Below, one piece after another: positions 32,896 through 45,126 of a stretch of DNA of 64,000 bases. The position numbers and the translations under genes were made by a program. Every line of letters begins with the position of its first letter. The first letter of the stretch is position 1. The stretch is taken from positions 62,001 to 126,000 of the forward strand of contig NZ_BSSA01000025.1 in NCBI RefSeq assembly GCF_030268885.1, given 5' to 3'. Under the pieces are notes generated by a model that ran no database searches, was not told where the DNA came from, and was given only the letters and a program-made list of their open reading frames with translations. This stretch comes from Kitasatospora phosalacinea (GTDB taxonomy: Bacteria > Actinomycetota > Actinomycetes > Streptomycetales > Streptomycetaceae).

Positions 32896-32918
32896 GGTGG
32901 ACGGGGCGGGACGGCCGG

Positions 32919-33299
32919 TCAGAGCTGCTCGATCCGGGCCTTGAGCAGGCAGAAGACGTTGCCCTCCGGGTCGGCGAGGACGTGCCAGGACTCCTCACCG
33001 GTCTGCCCGACGTCGGCCGGGCGCGCCCCGAGCGCGAGCAGGCGCTCCAACTCGGCGTCCTGGTCGCGGTCGGTGGCGCTGACGTCGACGTGCAGGCGCG
33101 GCAGGCCCGGGTGCGGCTCGGCCTCGGGGCTCAGGACCAGCGTCGGCCGGGCGCCGCCGAAGCCCTCCCGCGGGCCGATCTCGATGCTGCCGTCCTCCTC
33201 GCGGCCGAGCACCACGAAGTCCAGGACCTCGCACCAGAACCGCGCCAGCACCTCGGGCTCGCGGCAACCCAGGACGAGTTCGCTGATCCGACACGCCAT
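32919..33299 (-). CDS. VOC-family protein (single domain)
   Basis: A 126-aa vicinal-oxygen-chelate protein: ISELVLGCREPEVLARFWCEVLDFVVL starts the first betaalphabeta unit; PGLPRLHVDVSATDRDQDAELERLLALGARPADVGQ and SWHVLADPEGNVFCLL complete the fold. It resembles the two modules of the protein at 420-1148 in layout but is a single module. It likely dimerises to bind a small ligand. ATG at 33299 has a weak SD. Not obviously linked to its neighbours. Confidence 0.88.
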   Translation of the reverse strand: MACRISELVLGCREPEVLARFWCEVLDFVVLGREEDGSIEIGPREGFGGARPTLVLSPEAEPHPGLPRLHVDVSATDRDQDAELERLLALGARPADVGQTGEESWHVLADPEGNVFCLLKARIEQL

Positions 33300-33557
33300 C
33301 GGCGGAACCTGCTTCCGTCAGGAGGGAGCTGGGGAGCACGGGACGGTCGGTCCCGCGCCCGGCGCAGACCGTACCCGGTGGAGCGGGGCGGCGCGAAGGG
33401 TTTCGCCCCGCCGCGTGCCGCCCGCACCGAGGCCGTGCGGGGGCCCGCCGTCAGGACAGCGCGGCGATCGGCCCGCCGTTCACCGGGCCTCACCCGCCCG
33501 GCGCAACGGCCACGGGTGCTCCGGCGCGAGCGGCACCTCGTCGTCACGACGGGGTCG

Positions 33558-33863
33558 TCACGGGACCGGGCTCGGCTGCGGGGTGGGTTCGGGGTGCGGC
33601 TCGGGCCGGAACGGCGGGCCGTGGCGGTCCGGCGGCTCGGGGGAGGGCGCCGGGTCGGGCGGGGCCGGGTCCGGGCCCGGACGCGGTGGCTGCGGGTCGT
33701 GCGGGACGGGCGGGGCCACCGGCGGGTCCGGGTCGGGCGGCAGCGGGCCGGGACCGAGCGGGTCCGGCGGATCGGTCGGCCGGGGCGGCGCGTCCGGCGG
33801 CTCGGGCGGTCGGACGTCCGGGTCGACGGGCATCGGAACGGTCATCGCGGCCATCGGCCTCAC
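33558..33863 (-). CDS. Proline-rich low-complexity protein
   Basis: A 101-aa protein that is nearly all Pro, Asp, Glu and Gly after the initial PMAAMTVPMPVDPD. The GTG start overlaps the stop of the upstream gene (GTGA); internal ATGs at 33854 and 33845 also exist. There is no domain or signal. Such sequences can be an artefact of GC-rich DNA, but coupling with the upstream gene and the absence of another frame support expression at low confidence. Confidence 0.35.
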   Translation of the reverse strand: MRPMAAMTVPMPVDPDVRPPEPPDAPPRPTDPPDPLGPGPLPPDPDPPVAPPVPHDPQPPRPGPDPAPPDPAPSPEPPDRHGPPFRPEPHPEPTPQPSPVP

Positions 33864-34183
33864 CGCCCCAGCGCGTGCGCGAGCTGGCCCTTGTTCATCT
33901 TCGAGCGGCCCTTGATGCCGCGCTGCCGCGCCTCGTTGTACAGCTGCTCGTACGTCGGGCCCCCGGCCCCCTGGTGCGAGCGCTTGCCGCCCCGGTGCCC
34001 GGAGGAGACGTCGTGGGTGGAACTGCGGCTCGCCGTGCGGCTCTCGCCGTGCCGGGCGCGTTCCTTGTTAACGGTGCGGGCGGCGATCTCCGCGGCGCGC
34101 TTCTCGCCTACGCCGCGCTTCAGCTCGCCCTCCTTGATGTGCTCGTACTGGCGCTCCCGCTTGGGGCTCGATCCGGCGGGCAT
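33860..34183 (-). CDS. Plasmid-stabilisation-like / KGG-type small basic protein
   Basis: A 107-aa basic protein: PKRERQYEHIKEGELKRGVGEKRAAEIAARTVNKERARHGESRTASRSS, then a Gly/Ser-rich linker and GPTYEQLYNEARQRGIKGRSKMNKGQLAHAL. The C-terminal helix pair resembles Rho N-terminal/SAP-type nucleic-acid-binding modules, while the N-terminal KRERQYEHIKEG-RG-(A/E)AEIAARTVNKERARHGES is widespread and is usually named plasmid stabilization protein in actinomycete genomes. A role in nucleic-acid binding under stress is plausible. ATG at 34183; GGAG precedes. It has its own SigB-like promoter. Confidence 0.8.
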   Translation of the reverse strand: MPAGSSPKRERQYEHIKEGELKRGVGEKRAAEIAARTVNKERARHGESRTASRSSTHDVSSGHRGGKRSHQGAGGPTYEQLYNEARQRGIKGRSKMNKGQLAHALGR

Positions 34184-34217
34184 GGTCGGACTCCTTTCGT
34201 CGCCAAACGGTCACGGC

Positions 34218-34246
34218 GCGCCTACCCGTCGCGGCGCGAACCAACC
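34218..34246 (-). promoter_or_regulatory. SigB-like promoter, plasmid-stabilisation-like gene
   Basis: Minus strand GGTT-N15-GGGTAGGCGC, 35 bp upstream of the ATG at 34183. Confidence 0.65.
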
Positions 34247-34291
34247 GGGCGACCGGAAAACGGGACGAGAGGGAAGAATCCGGCGAATCGG

Positions 34292-34319
34292 GTTTGCGGT
34301 CGGCGAACGGGGTAGAAGT
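34292..34319 (+). promoter_or_regulatory. SigB-like promoter facing the sigma-factor gene
   Basis: GTTT-N14-GGGTAGAAGT. It is 306 bp upstream of the sigma gene, so a long leader or a further promoter is implied. Autoregulation is inferred. Confidence 0.5.
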
Positions 34320-34624
34320 TAGGGCGCCACGTCGAGCGCGCACCGCCCGGCGCGGCTGACCCCCAGGGGTCGCAGTGTCACCCCGTGTGACACGTCACGG
34401 TATGTGAGCCGAGATCGCGAGCAGAAGTCGCGAACCGCGCGCCGCGTGCCGGGAGCCGTCGCCTGAAGAAGCCGGGTTTCCACGGTTCTCCGCCCGCCCC
34501 GCCGCCGTCCCGACGCCGTGCGGCCCGCCGAGTCACGGACGGCCTCGGTCGTCAGGTGCCCCGGCGTGCCGCCACTGGCCGGACTGCCGGGGCAGGTCCC
34601 ACCGTACCCGGGAGATGACTCCCC
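34320..34624. other. 305-bp leader region upstream of the sigma gene
   Basis: No convincing gene on either strand. It holds GTGTCAC-CCCGT-GTGACAC (34375-34393), an inverted repeat that overlaps a second one (GTGAC-AC-GTCAC); both may bind a regulator. The end has GGAGATG before the sigma start. Confidence 0.5.
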
Positions 34625-35602
34625 GTGACCAGAATCTCCACGCTGCGCAGCACGCCCACCACGCCGCCTGCTGCCCCCCACGTCACCCTCGCCCCCGCCA
34701 CCACCGCGCCCCCCGCTCCGGACACCGGGACGGCCGGGACGGAGGCGGCCGGGCCCGACCCGATGCACCGCCCCACCCGGCGCGAGATGCGCGCCATGGG
34801 CAAGTACGAGGCCCGCCGCCTCGGCGACGCGCTGTTCCGGCGGCTCGCCGAGCTACCGCCCGAGGACCCGGCCCACAGCTACGTCCGGGGCACCCTGATC
34901 GAGCTGAACATGCCACTGGTGCGGTTCGTCGCCGCCCGGTTCCGGCACCGCCCCGAGGACCTGGACGACATCGTCCAGGTCGGCACCGTCGGACTGATCA
35001 AGGCCGTCGACGGCTTCGACCCGGAGCGCGGCGTCGAGTTCGTCACGTACGCGATCCCCACCATCTCCGGCGAGATCAAACGGTTCTTCCGCGACACCTC
35101 CTGGCCCCTGCGCGTCCCGCGCAGCGTGCAGGAGCGCTACCTGGCGGCCGTGCACGCCTCCGACCGGCTCGAACAGTCCCTCGGACGGCTGCCCGACACC
35201 ACCGAGATCGCCGAGGAGCTCCACGTCACCGAGGAACAGGCCGCCGAAGGGCTGGAGGCCGGGCGGCTGTGCCGCTGCGACTCGCTCGACTCGCTGCGCG
35301 ACGAGGACTCCGACGACACCGGCAGCGCCCTGGTCAACCGGCTCGGCGCCTGCGACCCCGAACTGGAGGTCGCCGAACTCCGGGTGATGGCCAAACCCTT
35401 CCTCAACCGGCTGCCCGAGCGGGAGCGCACCGTCCTGCTGCTGCGGTTCTGGGGCGGACTGACCCAGAGCGAGATCGCCACCGAGATCGGCGTCTCCCAG
35501 ATGCACGTCTCCCGCATCCTGGCCGCCACCCTCGCCGGGCTGCGCCGGCAGATCGAGGGCGGGAGGGACGAGGAGGGCGAGGGGCCGTCGGCCGCTGATT
35601 GA
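34625..35602 (+). CDS. SigB/SigF/SigG-family RNA polymerase sigma factor
   Basis: A 325-aa sigma-70 group 3 factor. After a Pro/Ala-rich 45-residue N-terminus come region 2 (IELNMPLVRFVAARFRHRPEDLDDIVQVGTVGLIKAVDGFDPERGVEFVTYAIPTISGEIKRFFRDTSW, with the -10-contact helix), region 3 (RVPRSVQERYLAAVHASDRLEQSLGRLPDTTEIAEEL) and region 4 (LPERERTVLLLRFWGGLTQSEIATEIGVSQMHVSRIL, an HTH for the -35). This is the Streptomyces stress/development sigma group. GTG at 34625 follows GGAG at 10 nt. The STAS antagonist and HATPase kinase follow. It is the obvious candidate to read the repeated SigB-like promoters. Confidence 0.95.
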   Translation: MTRISTLRSTPTTPPAAPHVTLAPATTAPPAPDTGTAGTEAAGPDPMHRPTRREMRAMGKYEARRLGDALFRRLAELPPEDPAHSYVRGTLIELNMPLVRFVAARFRHRPEDLDDIVQVGTVGLIKAVDGFDPERGVEFVTYAIPTISGEIKRFFRDTSWPLRVPRSVQERYLAAVHASDRLEQSLGRLPDTTEIAEELHVTEEQAAEGLEAGRLCRCDSLDSLRDEDSDDTGSALVNRLGACDPELEVAELRVMAKPFLNRLPERERTVLLLRFWGGLTQSEIATEIGVSQMHVSRILAATLAGLRRQIEGGRDEEGEGPSAAD

Positions 35603-35625
35603 GTTCCGACCGGTCGGGTAGCCGC
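35597..35625 (+). promoter_or_regulatory. SigB-like promoter, STAS-HATPase unit
   Basis: GATT-N15-GGGTAGCCGC, overlapping the end of the sigma gene and 76 bp before GTG 35701. Confidence 0.65.
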
Positions 35626-35700
35626 GGGGCGCCGACCGCCCCAGGGTGGGAGGACCCGGGTGGAAGGACCCGACACCGTACGGCAGGAGGTGTTCGAGCC

Positions 35701-36153
35701 GTGGACGCACAGCCAGGTGCAGGTCCCGGCGCTCCACTCACCGTCGCGCTGCGGCACCCGCCCGACGCGCTGGTGGTGCGGCCCGAGGGGGAACTCGACC
35801 ACGACAGCGTCGGCCCGCTGCGCGAAGCCCTGGAGGGGGCCGTCGCCGACCCGCCCGGACGGCTGGTGGTGGACTGCGGCGGCCTCGACTTCTGCGACTC
35901 CACCGGCCTCAACCTGCTGCTGCGTGCGCACGCCGCCGCCGTGCACGTCGGCCTCCCGCTGCTGCTGGCCGCGCCCGGGGCGGTGGTCGCCCGCATGCTG
36001 GCGATCACCGGCGCCGACGAGGTGCTGGAGGTCCACCCCACCGTCGAGGACGCGCTCGCGGCGGGCCCGGGCGCAGCAGCGGGGTCGGTGGACGGCTCGT
36101 CGGTGGACGGCTCGGTGACGGGTCCGCTGGACGACTCGATCGGGGCGCCGTGA
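35701..36153 (+). CDS. STAS-domain anti-anti-sigma factor
   Basis: A 150-aa protein with a complete STAS fold: LTVALRHPPDALVVRPEGELDHDSVGPLREALEG and VDCGGLDFCDSTGLNLLLRAHAAA. The Ser in DFCDSTGL is the classic phosphorylation site through which a kinase inactivates the antagonist. A Ser/Asp-rich tail (SVDGSSVDGSVTGP) includes a near-perfect direct repeat. The start is GTG at 35701, after AGGAGG at 10 nt. The downstream kinase gene starts within the last codon, so the pair is coupled. It would release the sigma factor from its anti-sigma partner. Confidence 0.9.
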   Translation: MDAQPGAGPGAPLTVALRHPPDALVVRPEGELDHDSVGPLREALEGAVADPPGRLVVDCGGLDFCDSTGLNLLLRAHAAAVHVGLPLLLAAPGAVVARMLAITGADEVLEVHPTVEDALAAGPGAAAGSVDGSSVDGSVTGPLDDSIGAP

Positions 36154-36620
36154 TGGCCGCCCGCCCGACCCGTCCCACGGACCCCGACCGCCCCCTCCGC
36201 GGCAGCACGGACCGGCGCAGCCTGCCGCTGACCGCCGCACCCGGCACGGTCGCCCGCGGACGCGAGTTCACCCGTACGGCGCTGCGGGCCTGGGGCTGGC
36301 TGCCCGCACCGGACGCCGAGGCCCGGGCCGCCGCCGAGGACGTGCTGCTGATGACCAGCGAACTGGTCACCAACGCCTGCCAGCACGCCACCGGCCCCTA
36401 CCTGCTCGAACTGACCCGGCACGGGCCGCTGCTGCGGATCTCGGTCAGCGACACCGACGACCGGATGCCGGTGCTGCGCCCGCCCCGGGTGCCCGCCCGC
36501 CCCGGCGGCTACGGGCTCCGGGTGGTCGACCGGCTGGCCACCGCCTGGGGCAGCGAACCGCTGCCGGGCGGAGGCAAGACGGTGTGGCTGGAGGTGGTCC
36601 GGCCTCCGGCGGAACCCTGA
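36153..36620 (+). CDS. HATPase (RsbW-like) serine kinase / anti-sigma
   Basis: A 155-aa ATPase of the GHKL fold: TRTALRAWGWLPAPDAEARAAAEDVLLMTSELVTNACQHA (N box), LLRISVSDTDDRMP (G1 region) and GGYGLRVVDRLATAWGS (G2). Such proteins bind a sigma factor or phosphorylate a STAS antagonist. ATG at 36153 overlaps the STAS stop by one base (TGATG), and GTG at 36150 gives a 4-nt overlap. No sensor domain is attached. Some proteins of this fold in actinomycetes regulate many targets; pairing with the adjacent STAS and sigma is inferred. Confidence 0.9.
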   Translation: MAARPTRPTDPDRPLRGSTDRRSLPLTAAPGTVARGREFTRTALRAWGWLPAPDAEARAAAEDVLLMTSELVTNACQHATGPYLLELTRHGPLLRISVSDTDDRMPVLRPPRVPARPGGYGLRVVDRLATAWGSEPLPGGGKTVWLEVVRPPAEP

Positions 36621-36703
36621 CCGCGGAAGTGCCACAGTGGGAACAGGAAGCGGTCCCGACCACCGGGCCCGTGCCGTGACCCCGGAGCCGAGGTGATGGT
36701 CGC

Positions 36704-40672
<3,969 letters not shown>

Positions 40673-40676
40673 CGGC

Positions 40677-43067
40677 ATGAACGAGCCGACGCCGAGTTCC
40701 GGGCCGACGCCGCCTGTGCCACCGCACCCGTCGCCCTCGCAGCAGGCCGGGGCCGAGGCGGTCGGGTCCGCGCCGCGTCCGGGCGTCCACGACCTGCTCG
40801 CCCTGCGGCTGCGCGACGCCCAGCAGGAGGTCAGCGAACTGCGCGCCGCGCTCGCCACCCGCCCGCTCACCGCCCTGGCCACCGGCGTCCTCGCCGAACG
40901 GCTCGGCTGCGGACCGGCCGAGGCCGGGGCCCAACTGCTCGCGCTCGCCGAACGCGCCCGCCTCGGCCCGCAGGAGCTCGCCGCCGACATCCTCACCACC
41001 CTGCCCGCCACCGCCAGCGGCGCCACCACCGGGCCCGGCCCCGCCCCGCCCGCACCCCCGGCACCCCCGCCCGGGCGGCCGCCACCCGTCGTCGAGGCCG
41101 CGCTCACCCAGGCCGCCGACCTGCTCGGAGCCCCCGCCGCCGTGCTCTGGACCGTCCAGCCCGGCGGCGCCCTGCACCCCGTCGTCGCGCCCGGCTTCAC
41201 CGAGGCCGAACGGACCGCCTGGCGGCACGTCCCGCCCGGCCTGCCCACCCCCGCCCAGCAGGCCCTGGCCCGCGGCTCCGAGGTCGGCCCCGCCGGTCCG
41301 GTCACCGCCACCCTCGGGGCCGACCGCGCCCCCTACCGCCTCGCCGTCCCGCTGCACCGCGCCGACGCCCCCGCCGCCGTGCTCGAACTCGCCTGGGAGA
41401 GCCGCCCGGCCGACCCCACCCCCGCCGAACGGCGCCGCCTGCGCGCCGTCGCCGAGGTCTGCGCCCTCGCCCTGACCGACCGCCCCGACCCCGTCGTCGC
41501 GGACACCGCCCCCGACACCGCCGCCCTCGACGCCGCCCTCACCCCCGCCCTGCTGCTGGCCCCCGAACCCGCCACCGGCCCGCCCGCCGACTTCCGCGTC
41601 CTGCGCGTCAACGCCGCCTACACCGACCCGGCCGGCCGCCCCCCGCACCGCATCGAGGGCCGCCCCCTCACCACCGCCTACCCGCAGGCCTGCGCCGACG
41701 GCCTGCTCGACCTGCTGCTGCGGGTGCACGCCACCGGCCGCCCGCACCACGCCGACGGCCTCGCCCTGAACTTCCTCCGCGGCCAGACCCCCGTCCCCGT
41801 CCTGCTGGAGTTCGCCGCCGCCCGCCTCGCCCACCCGCCCGGCCACCTGCTGGTCAGCTGGCAGCCCACCGGCGCCGACGACCGCACCGACCGGATGCTG
41901 CGCACCGCCCAGCGCCTCAGCCACCTCACCGGGTTCGAGGAGGACCTGCGCAGCGGCGAGGTCCACTGGACGCCGGGCACCGCCGACCTGCTGGGCCTGC
42001 CCGCCGACACCGCCCCCGTCCCGCTCGCCGCCCTGCCCGCCCACGTCCACCCCGACGACGAGCAGGCCGTCCGCAGGGTCGTCAACTCGGCCGTCGACAA
42101 CGGGCGTTCGGACTCCACGGTGTTCCGGATGCGGCACCTCAGCAGCTACACCCACTACGTCCGGATGGTCGCCGAACCCGTCCCCGACCCGACCGGGCGC
42201 ACCGCCGCCGTCCGCGGCGCCTTCCAGGACGTCTCCGCCCAGCACTGGACCGAGACCGCGCTCGCCGCCACCACCGAGAGCCTCGCCTCCACCCGGCAGG
42301 AGGCCGCCGAGCGCCACCTGCTCGCCCTGCGCCTGCAACAGGCCATCCTGCCGCCCGCCCCGCCCCCGCTGGAGAGCGCCGGACTGCGCGCCGCCGTCCG
42401 GTACCGGCCCTCCTCGCAGCGCGACCGGGTCGGCGGCGACTGGTACGACACCACCCTGCTGCCCGACCGCACCGCCCTGCTGGTCGTCGGCGACATGGCC
42501 GGACACGGCGTCGAGGCCGCCACCGGCATGGTCGCGCTGCGCAACGCGCTGCGCGGCCTCGCCTACACCGGCGCCGGGCCCGGCCGCCTGCTCGGCTGGC
42601 TCAACCAGGCCGCCGCCGACCTCACCGGTGCCGCCACCGCCACCGCGATCTGCGCCCGCTACCACCCCGGCACCCGCACCCTGCACTGGGCCCGGGCCGG
42701 CCACCTCCCGCCCCTCCTGCTGCGCGACGGCACCGCCCGCCCGCTCCCGCTCCCGCACGGCATCCTGCTCGGCGCCGCCGAGGCCCCCGAGTACCAGGAG
42801 CAGCACCTCGCCATGCGCCCCGGCGACGTCCTGCTGCTCTACACCGACGGCCTGGTCGAACGCCGCGACCGGGCCGTCGAGGAACCGCTCGACCACCTCG
42901 CCCGCGCCCTCGCCGGACCCGCCACCGACCTCGACGCGCTGCTCGACCGCGCCCTGGCCGCCAGCACCGCCGACACCGACGACGACACCTGCCTGATCGC
43001 CGTCGAAGTCCTCCCGGACGGCCCTCCCGGAAGTCCGGACCGTTCCGGACCGGGCGAAAGCGTTTGA
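40677..43067 (+). CDS. PP2C (SpoIIE-type) phosphatase with ANTAR-like and PAS/GAF region
   Basis: A 796-aa protein. The N-terminal TGVLAERLGCGPAEAGAQLLALAERARLGPQELAADIL (~65-105) is a degenerate ANTAR module, followed by a GAF (~140-270) and PAS regions (~290-520) and a SpoIIE phosphatase: VGGDWYD (~586), GDMAGHG (~604), LLLYTDGLVERR. The dephosphorylation target is likely a STAS antagonist. It starts 4 nt after the histidine kinase with GGAGGG inside that gene, so the kinase and phosphatase are one unit, as with OsaA/OsaC-type stress systems. It is a paralogue of the phosphatase at 13163 (both have ANTAR, GAF and PP2C). Confidence 0.88.
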   Translation: MNEPTPSSGPTPPVPPHPSPSQQAGAEAVGSAPRPGVHDLLALRLRDAQQEVSELRAALATRPLTALATGVLAERLGCGPAEAGAQLLALAERARLGPQELAADILTTLPATASGATTGPGPAPPAPPAPPPGRPPPVVEAALTQAADLLGAPAAVLWTVQPGGALHPVVAPGFTEAERTAWRHVPPGLPTPAQQALARGSEVGPAGPVTATLGADRAPYRLAVPLHRADAPAAVLELAWESRPADPTPAERRRLRAVAEVCALALTDRPDPVVADTAPDTAALDAALTPALLLAPEPATGPPADFRVLRVNAAYTDPAGRPPHRIEGRPLTTAYPQACADGLLDLLLRVHATGRPHHADGLALNFLRGQTPVPVLLEFAAARLAHPPGHLLVSWQPTGADDRTDRMLRTAQRLSHLTGFEEDLRSGEVHWTPGTADLLGLPADTAPVPLAALPAHVHPDDEQAVRRVVNSAVDNGRSDSTVFRMRHLSSYTHYVRMVAEPVPDPTGRTAAVRGAFQDVSAQHWTETALAATTESLASTRQEAAERHLLALRLQQAILPPAPPPLESAGLRAAVRYRPSSQRDRVGGDWYDTTLLPDRTALLVVGDMAGHGVEAATGMVALRNALRGLAYTGAGPGRLLGWLNQAAADLTGAATATAICARYHPGTRTLHWARAGHLPPLLLRDGTARPLPLPHGILLGAAEAPEYQEQHLAMRPGDVLLLYTDGLVERRDRAVEEPLDHLARALAGPATDLDALLDRALAASTADTDDDTCLIAVEVLPDGPPGSPDRSGPGESV

Positions 43068-43090
43068 TCCGGGGCGAACCGGTCAGACGC
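43062..43090 (+). promoter_or_regulatory. SigB-like promoter, hydrophobic protein-SRPBCC unit
   Basis: GTTT-N15-GGTCAGACGC; it begins within the last codons of the phosphatase gene. Confidence 0.75.
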
Positions 43091-43171
43091 CCGTCAGACC
43101 CCCAGCGGGTTCGCGGCCACCGACCGTCCCCCCCTCGGCGACCGCCCGTGGAACGAGGAGGTGCGACCGCC

Positions 43172-43342
43172 GTGCTCGCGATGCTGTTGGTGCTGCTACT
43201 GATCGTCATCCTGTTCGGAGCCGGTTTCGCCGCGCACGTGCTGTGGTGGATCGCGATCGCCGTGCTGGTCCTGTGGCTGATCGGCTTCGTCGCCCGGGGC
43301 GCCGGAACCGGTGGCGGCCGCTCCCGCTGGTACCGATGGTGA
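43172..43342 (+). CDS. Small hydrophobic protein (lmo0937-like)
   Basis: A 56-aa membrane protein with two helices (AMLLVLLLIVILFGAGFAAHV and LWWIAIAVLVLWLIGFVAR) followed by GAGTGGGRSRWYRW. The HxLWWIAxxxLVLWLIGF pattern is that of the small lmo0937/hydrophobic protein group seen in stress regulons. Function is unknown. GTG at 43172 follows GGAGG at 10 nt. The next gene (SRPBCC) follows after 54 bp and may share its transcript. Confidence 0.75.
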   Translation: MLAMLLVLLLIVILFGAGFAAHVLWWIAIAVLVLWLIGFVARGAGTGGGRSRWYRW

Positions 43343-43396
43343 CCCTGGTGACCCACCAGGTCCTCACCGGCCCGTGAACGAAACGGAGGAGAACGC

Positions 43397-43855
43397 ATGA
43401 GCATGGTCCAGGAGACCATCGAGGTGAACGTCCCCCTGCACACCGCGTACGACCAGTGGACGCAGTTCGAGGACTTCCCCCGGTTCATGGACGGCGTCGA
43501 GGAGGTCGTGCAGATCGACGAGCGCCACAACCACTGGCGCACCAAGATCGCCGGAGTGACCCGGGAGTTCGACACCGAGATCGTCGACCAGCTGCCCGAC
43601 CAGAAGATCGCTTGGCGGACCGTCGGCGGCGACGTCCAGCAGATGGGCGTGGTCAGCTTCGCCCGGCTGGACGACGCGCGCTGCGAGGTGCGCCTGGCCA
43701 TGGACTACGACCCCCAGGGCATGGCCGAACACGCCGCCGACGCCATGGGCATGATCGACCGTCGGGTCCGCGGGGACCTCGACCGCTTCAAGTCCTTCAT
43801 CGAGGAACGCGGTGTGGAGAGCGGCGGCTGGCGCGGGCGGATCTCCCCCGCCTGA
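43397..43855 (+). CDS. SRPBCC-family (cyclase/dehydrase-like) protein
   Basis: A 152-aa START/SRPBCC protein: MVQETIEVNVPLHTAYDQWTQFEDFPRFMDGVEEVVQIDERHNHWRTKIAGVTREFDTEIVDQLPDQKIAWRTVGG, and a C-terminal helix RVRGDLDRFKSFIEERG. The group binds lipids or polyketides; members near stress genes are often of unknown function. Catalysis is not evident. ATG follows GGAGGAGAA (good SD). Confidence 0.9.
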   Translation: MSMVQETIEVNVPLHTAYDQWTQFEDFPRFMDGVEEVVQIDERHNHWRTKIAGVTREFDTEIVDQLPDQKIAWRTVGGDVQQMGVVSFARLDDARCEVRLAMDYDPQGMAEHAADAMGMIDRRVRGDLDRFKSFIEERGVESGGWRGRISPA

Positions 43856-43937
43856 CCCGCGCCACCGCACCACCGCGCCACCGCGCCGCCCCGCACCGTT
43901 CAGCGGGGCGGCGCGGTGCTGCGCGCGGGCCCGTGCG

Positions 43938-44003
43938 GTGTTCGCCGCCCGTCGGGCGGGTGTCTGCCGTCCGCCGGGCAGGTGTTTGCCGTCCGCCGGG
44001 GCG
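43938..44003. repeat. Three tandem 22-bp repeats
   Basis: Copies at 43938, 43960 and 43982 share GTGT-(C/T)-(T/C)GCCG-CCG-CGGG; copies 2 and 3 differ at only a few bases. The third supplies the GTTT -35 of the Rieske gene promoter. Confidence 0.85.
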
Positions 44004-44013
44004 GGACAGCCGC
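43984..44013 (+). promoter_or_regulatory. SigB-like promoter, DUF2231-Rieske gene (leaderless)
   Basis: GTTT-N16-GGACAGCCGC; hexamer ends 9 nt before ATG 44019. Confidence 0.7.
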
Positions 44014-44018
44014 GGGTC

Positions 44019-44882
44019 ATGGATGCCTACCACGCCCTCGCCGACCGGATGGACGCCCCCGCGGGCTGGACGTTCCTCGACCCGGTCGCGGAACGGATCG
44101 CCGCCCTCGTCCAGCGCCTCCCGCTCGGCCCCGCCCGGGACGCGCTGCACGGGGTCTGGCTCGGACACCCGTTGCACCCGGCACTGGCCCAGGTGCCGGT
44201 CGGCTGCTGGACGGCCGCCACCCTGCTGGAGGCGACCGGCGGGGACGACCGGGCCGTGCGCCGCCTCACCACCGCCGGACTGGCCGTCCTGCCCCCGGTG
44301 CTGCTGGCGGGCTGGGTCGACTGGTCCCGGCTGCCGCCCACCCACCGCCGGATCGGACTGGTGCACGCCGCCGGAGCCGTCACCGCCGCCCTCCTGCACG
44401 CCGCCTCGCTGCGCGCCCGCTGCACCGGGCACCCCGCCCGGGGACGGCTGCTCGGCCTGGCCGGGACCGGTACCGTCGGCCTGGCCGCCGCGCTCGGCGG
44501 ACACCTCGCCTACCACCGGGCCGCGGGCGCCGCCCACGCCGAGGCCGAACCCCGGCTCGCCCCGTCCGACTGGCACTCCCTCGGAGCGACCGCCGACATC
44601 CCCGAGGACACCCCCGTCCGCCGTCAACTCGGGGACGTCCCCGTCGTGGTGGTCCGCACCGCCGAGGACGGGTGGACGGTGCTCGCCGACCGCTGCACCC
44701 ACATGGCGGCCTCCCTCGCCGGGGGCGAGGTCGTCGACGGCTGCCTGGAGTGCCCCCTGCACCACTCCCGCTTCCGGCTCTCCGACGGCCGCCCGGCCCG
44801 CGGCCCGGCCACCGCGGCCCAACCGCGCTTCGAGACCCGCGTGCTGGCCGACCACCTGGAGGCCCGGCCCGTGAACCCGTGA
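44019..44882 (+). CDS. DUF2231 membrane domain + Rieske [2Fe-2S] protein
   Basis: A 287-aa fusion. Residues ~20-165 are the DUF2231 four-helix membrane domain (LPLGPARDALHGVWLGHPLHPALAQVPVGCWTAATLLEA...). Residues ~185-280 are a Rieske domain with CTHMAASLAGGEVVDGCLECPLHHSRF, the C-x-H and C-x2-H cluster ligands. It is likely a membrane-bound electron carrier; partners are unknown. ATG at 44019 has no SD and lies 9 nt after the -10. Some actinomycete DUF2231-Rieske proteins accompany stress genes. Confidence 0.9.
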   Translation: MDAYHALADRMDAPAGWTFLDPVAERIAALVQRLPLGPARDALHGVWLGHPLHPALAQVPVGCWTAATLLEATGGDDRAVRRLTTAGLAVLPPVLLAGWVDWSRLPPTHRRIGLVHAAGAVTAALLHAASLRARCTGHPARGRLLGLAGTGTVGLAAALGGHLAYHRAAGAAHAEAEPRLAPSDWHSLGATADIPEDTPVRRQLGDVPVVVVRTAEDGWTVLADRCTHMAASLAGGEVVDGCLECPLHHSRFRLSDGRPARGPATAAQPRFETRVLADHLEARPVNP

Positions 44883-45126
44883 GGACCGGCCCGGTACCCG
44901 GGCGCCCGTGAACCCGTGAGGCCCGGCGCGGCGTCCGAACGGTCGGGCCCGGTCGGGAAGCGGCGGCGAGCGGTCGGGAAGCGGCCGGTCCCGGCGTTCC
45001 CGGCGCCCCGCCGGGCGGCGGCCGGTACGCTCGTCGTCCCGGTCGTCGGCGGGGCGGCGGGGCCGACCCCGTCGCGCCCCCGGCCGGGCGGACGCCGAGA
45101 CGCACCGAGACGTACCGGGAGACGCC

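Noticed and set aside
33371..33376. GGGTAC upstream of the VOC gene as a SigB-type -10
   Set aside because: No GnnT at N14-16 and no CGC after the hexamer.
33558..33863. Calling the proline-rich ORF a confident gene
   Set aside because: Composition is explainable by GC bias; kept only at low confidence because of GTGA coupling.
34319..34768. Minus-strand 149-codon frame over the sigma-factor leader
   Set aside because: No family, poor composition and it overlaps the sigma start; most likely chance.
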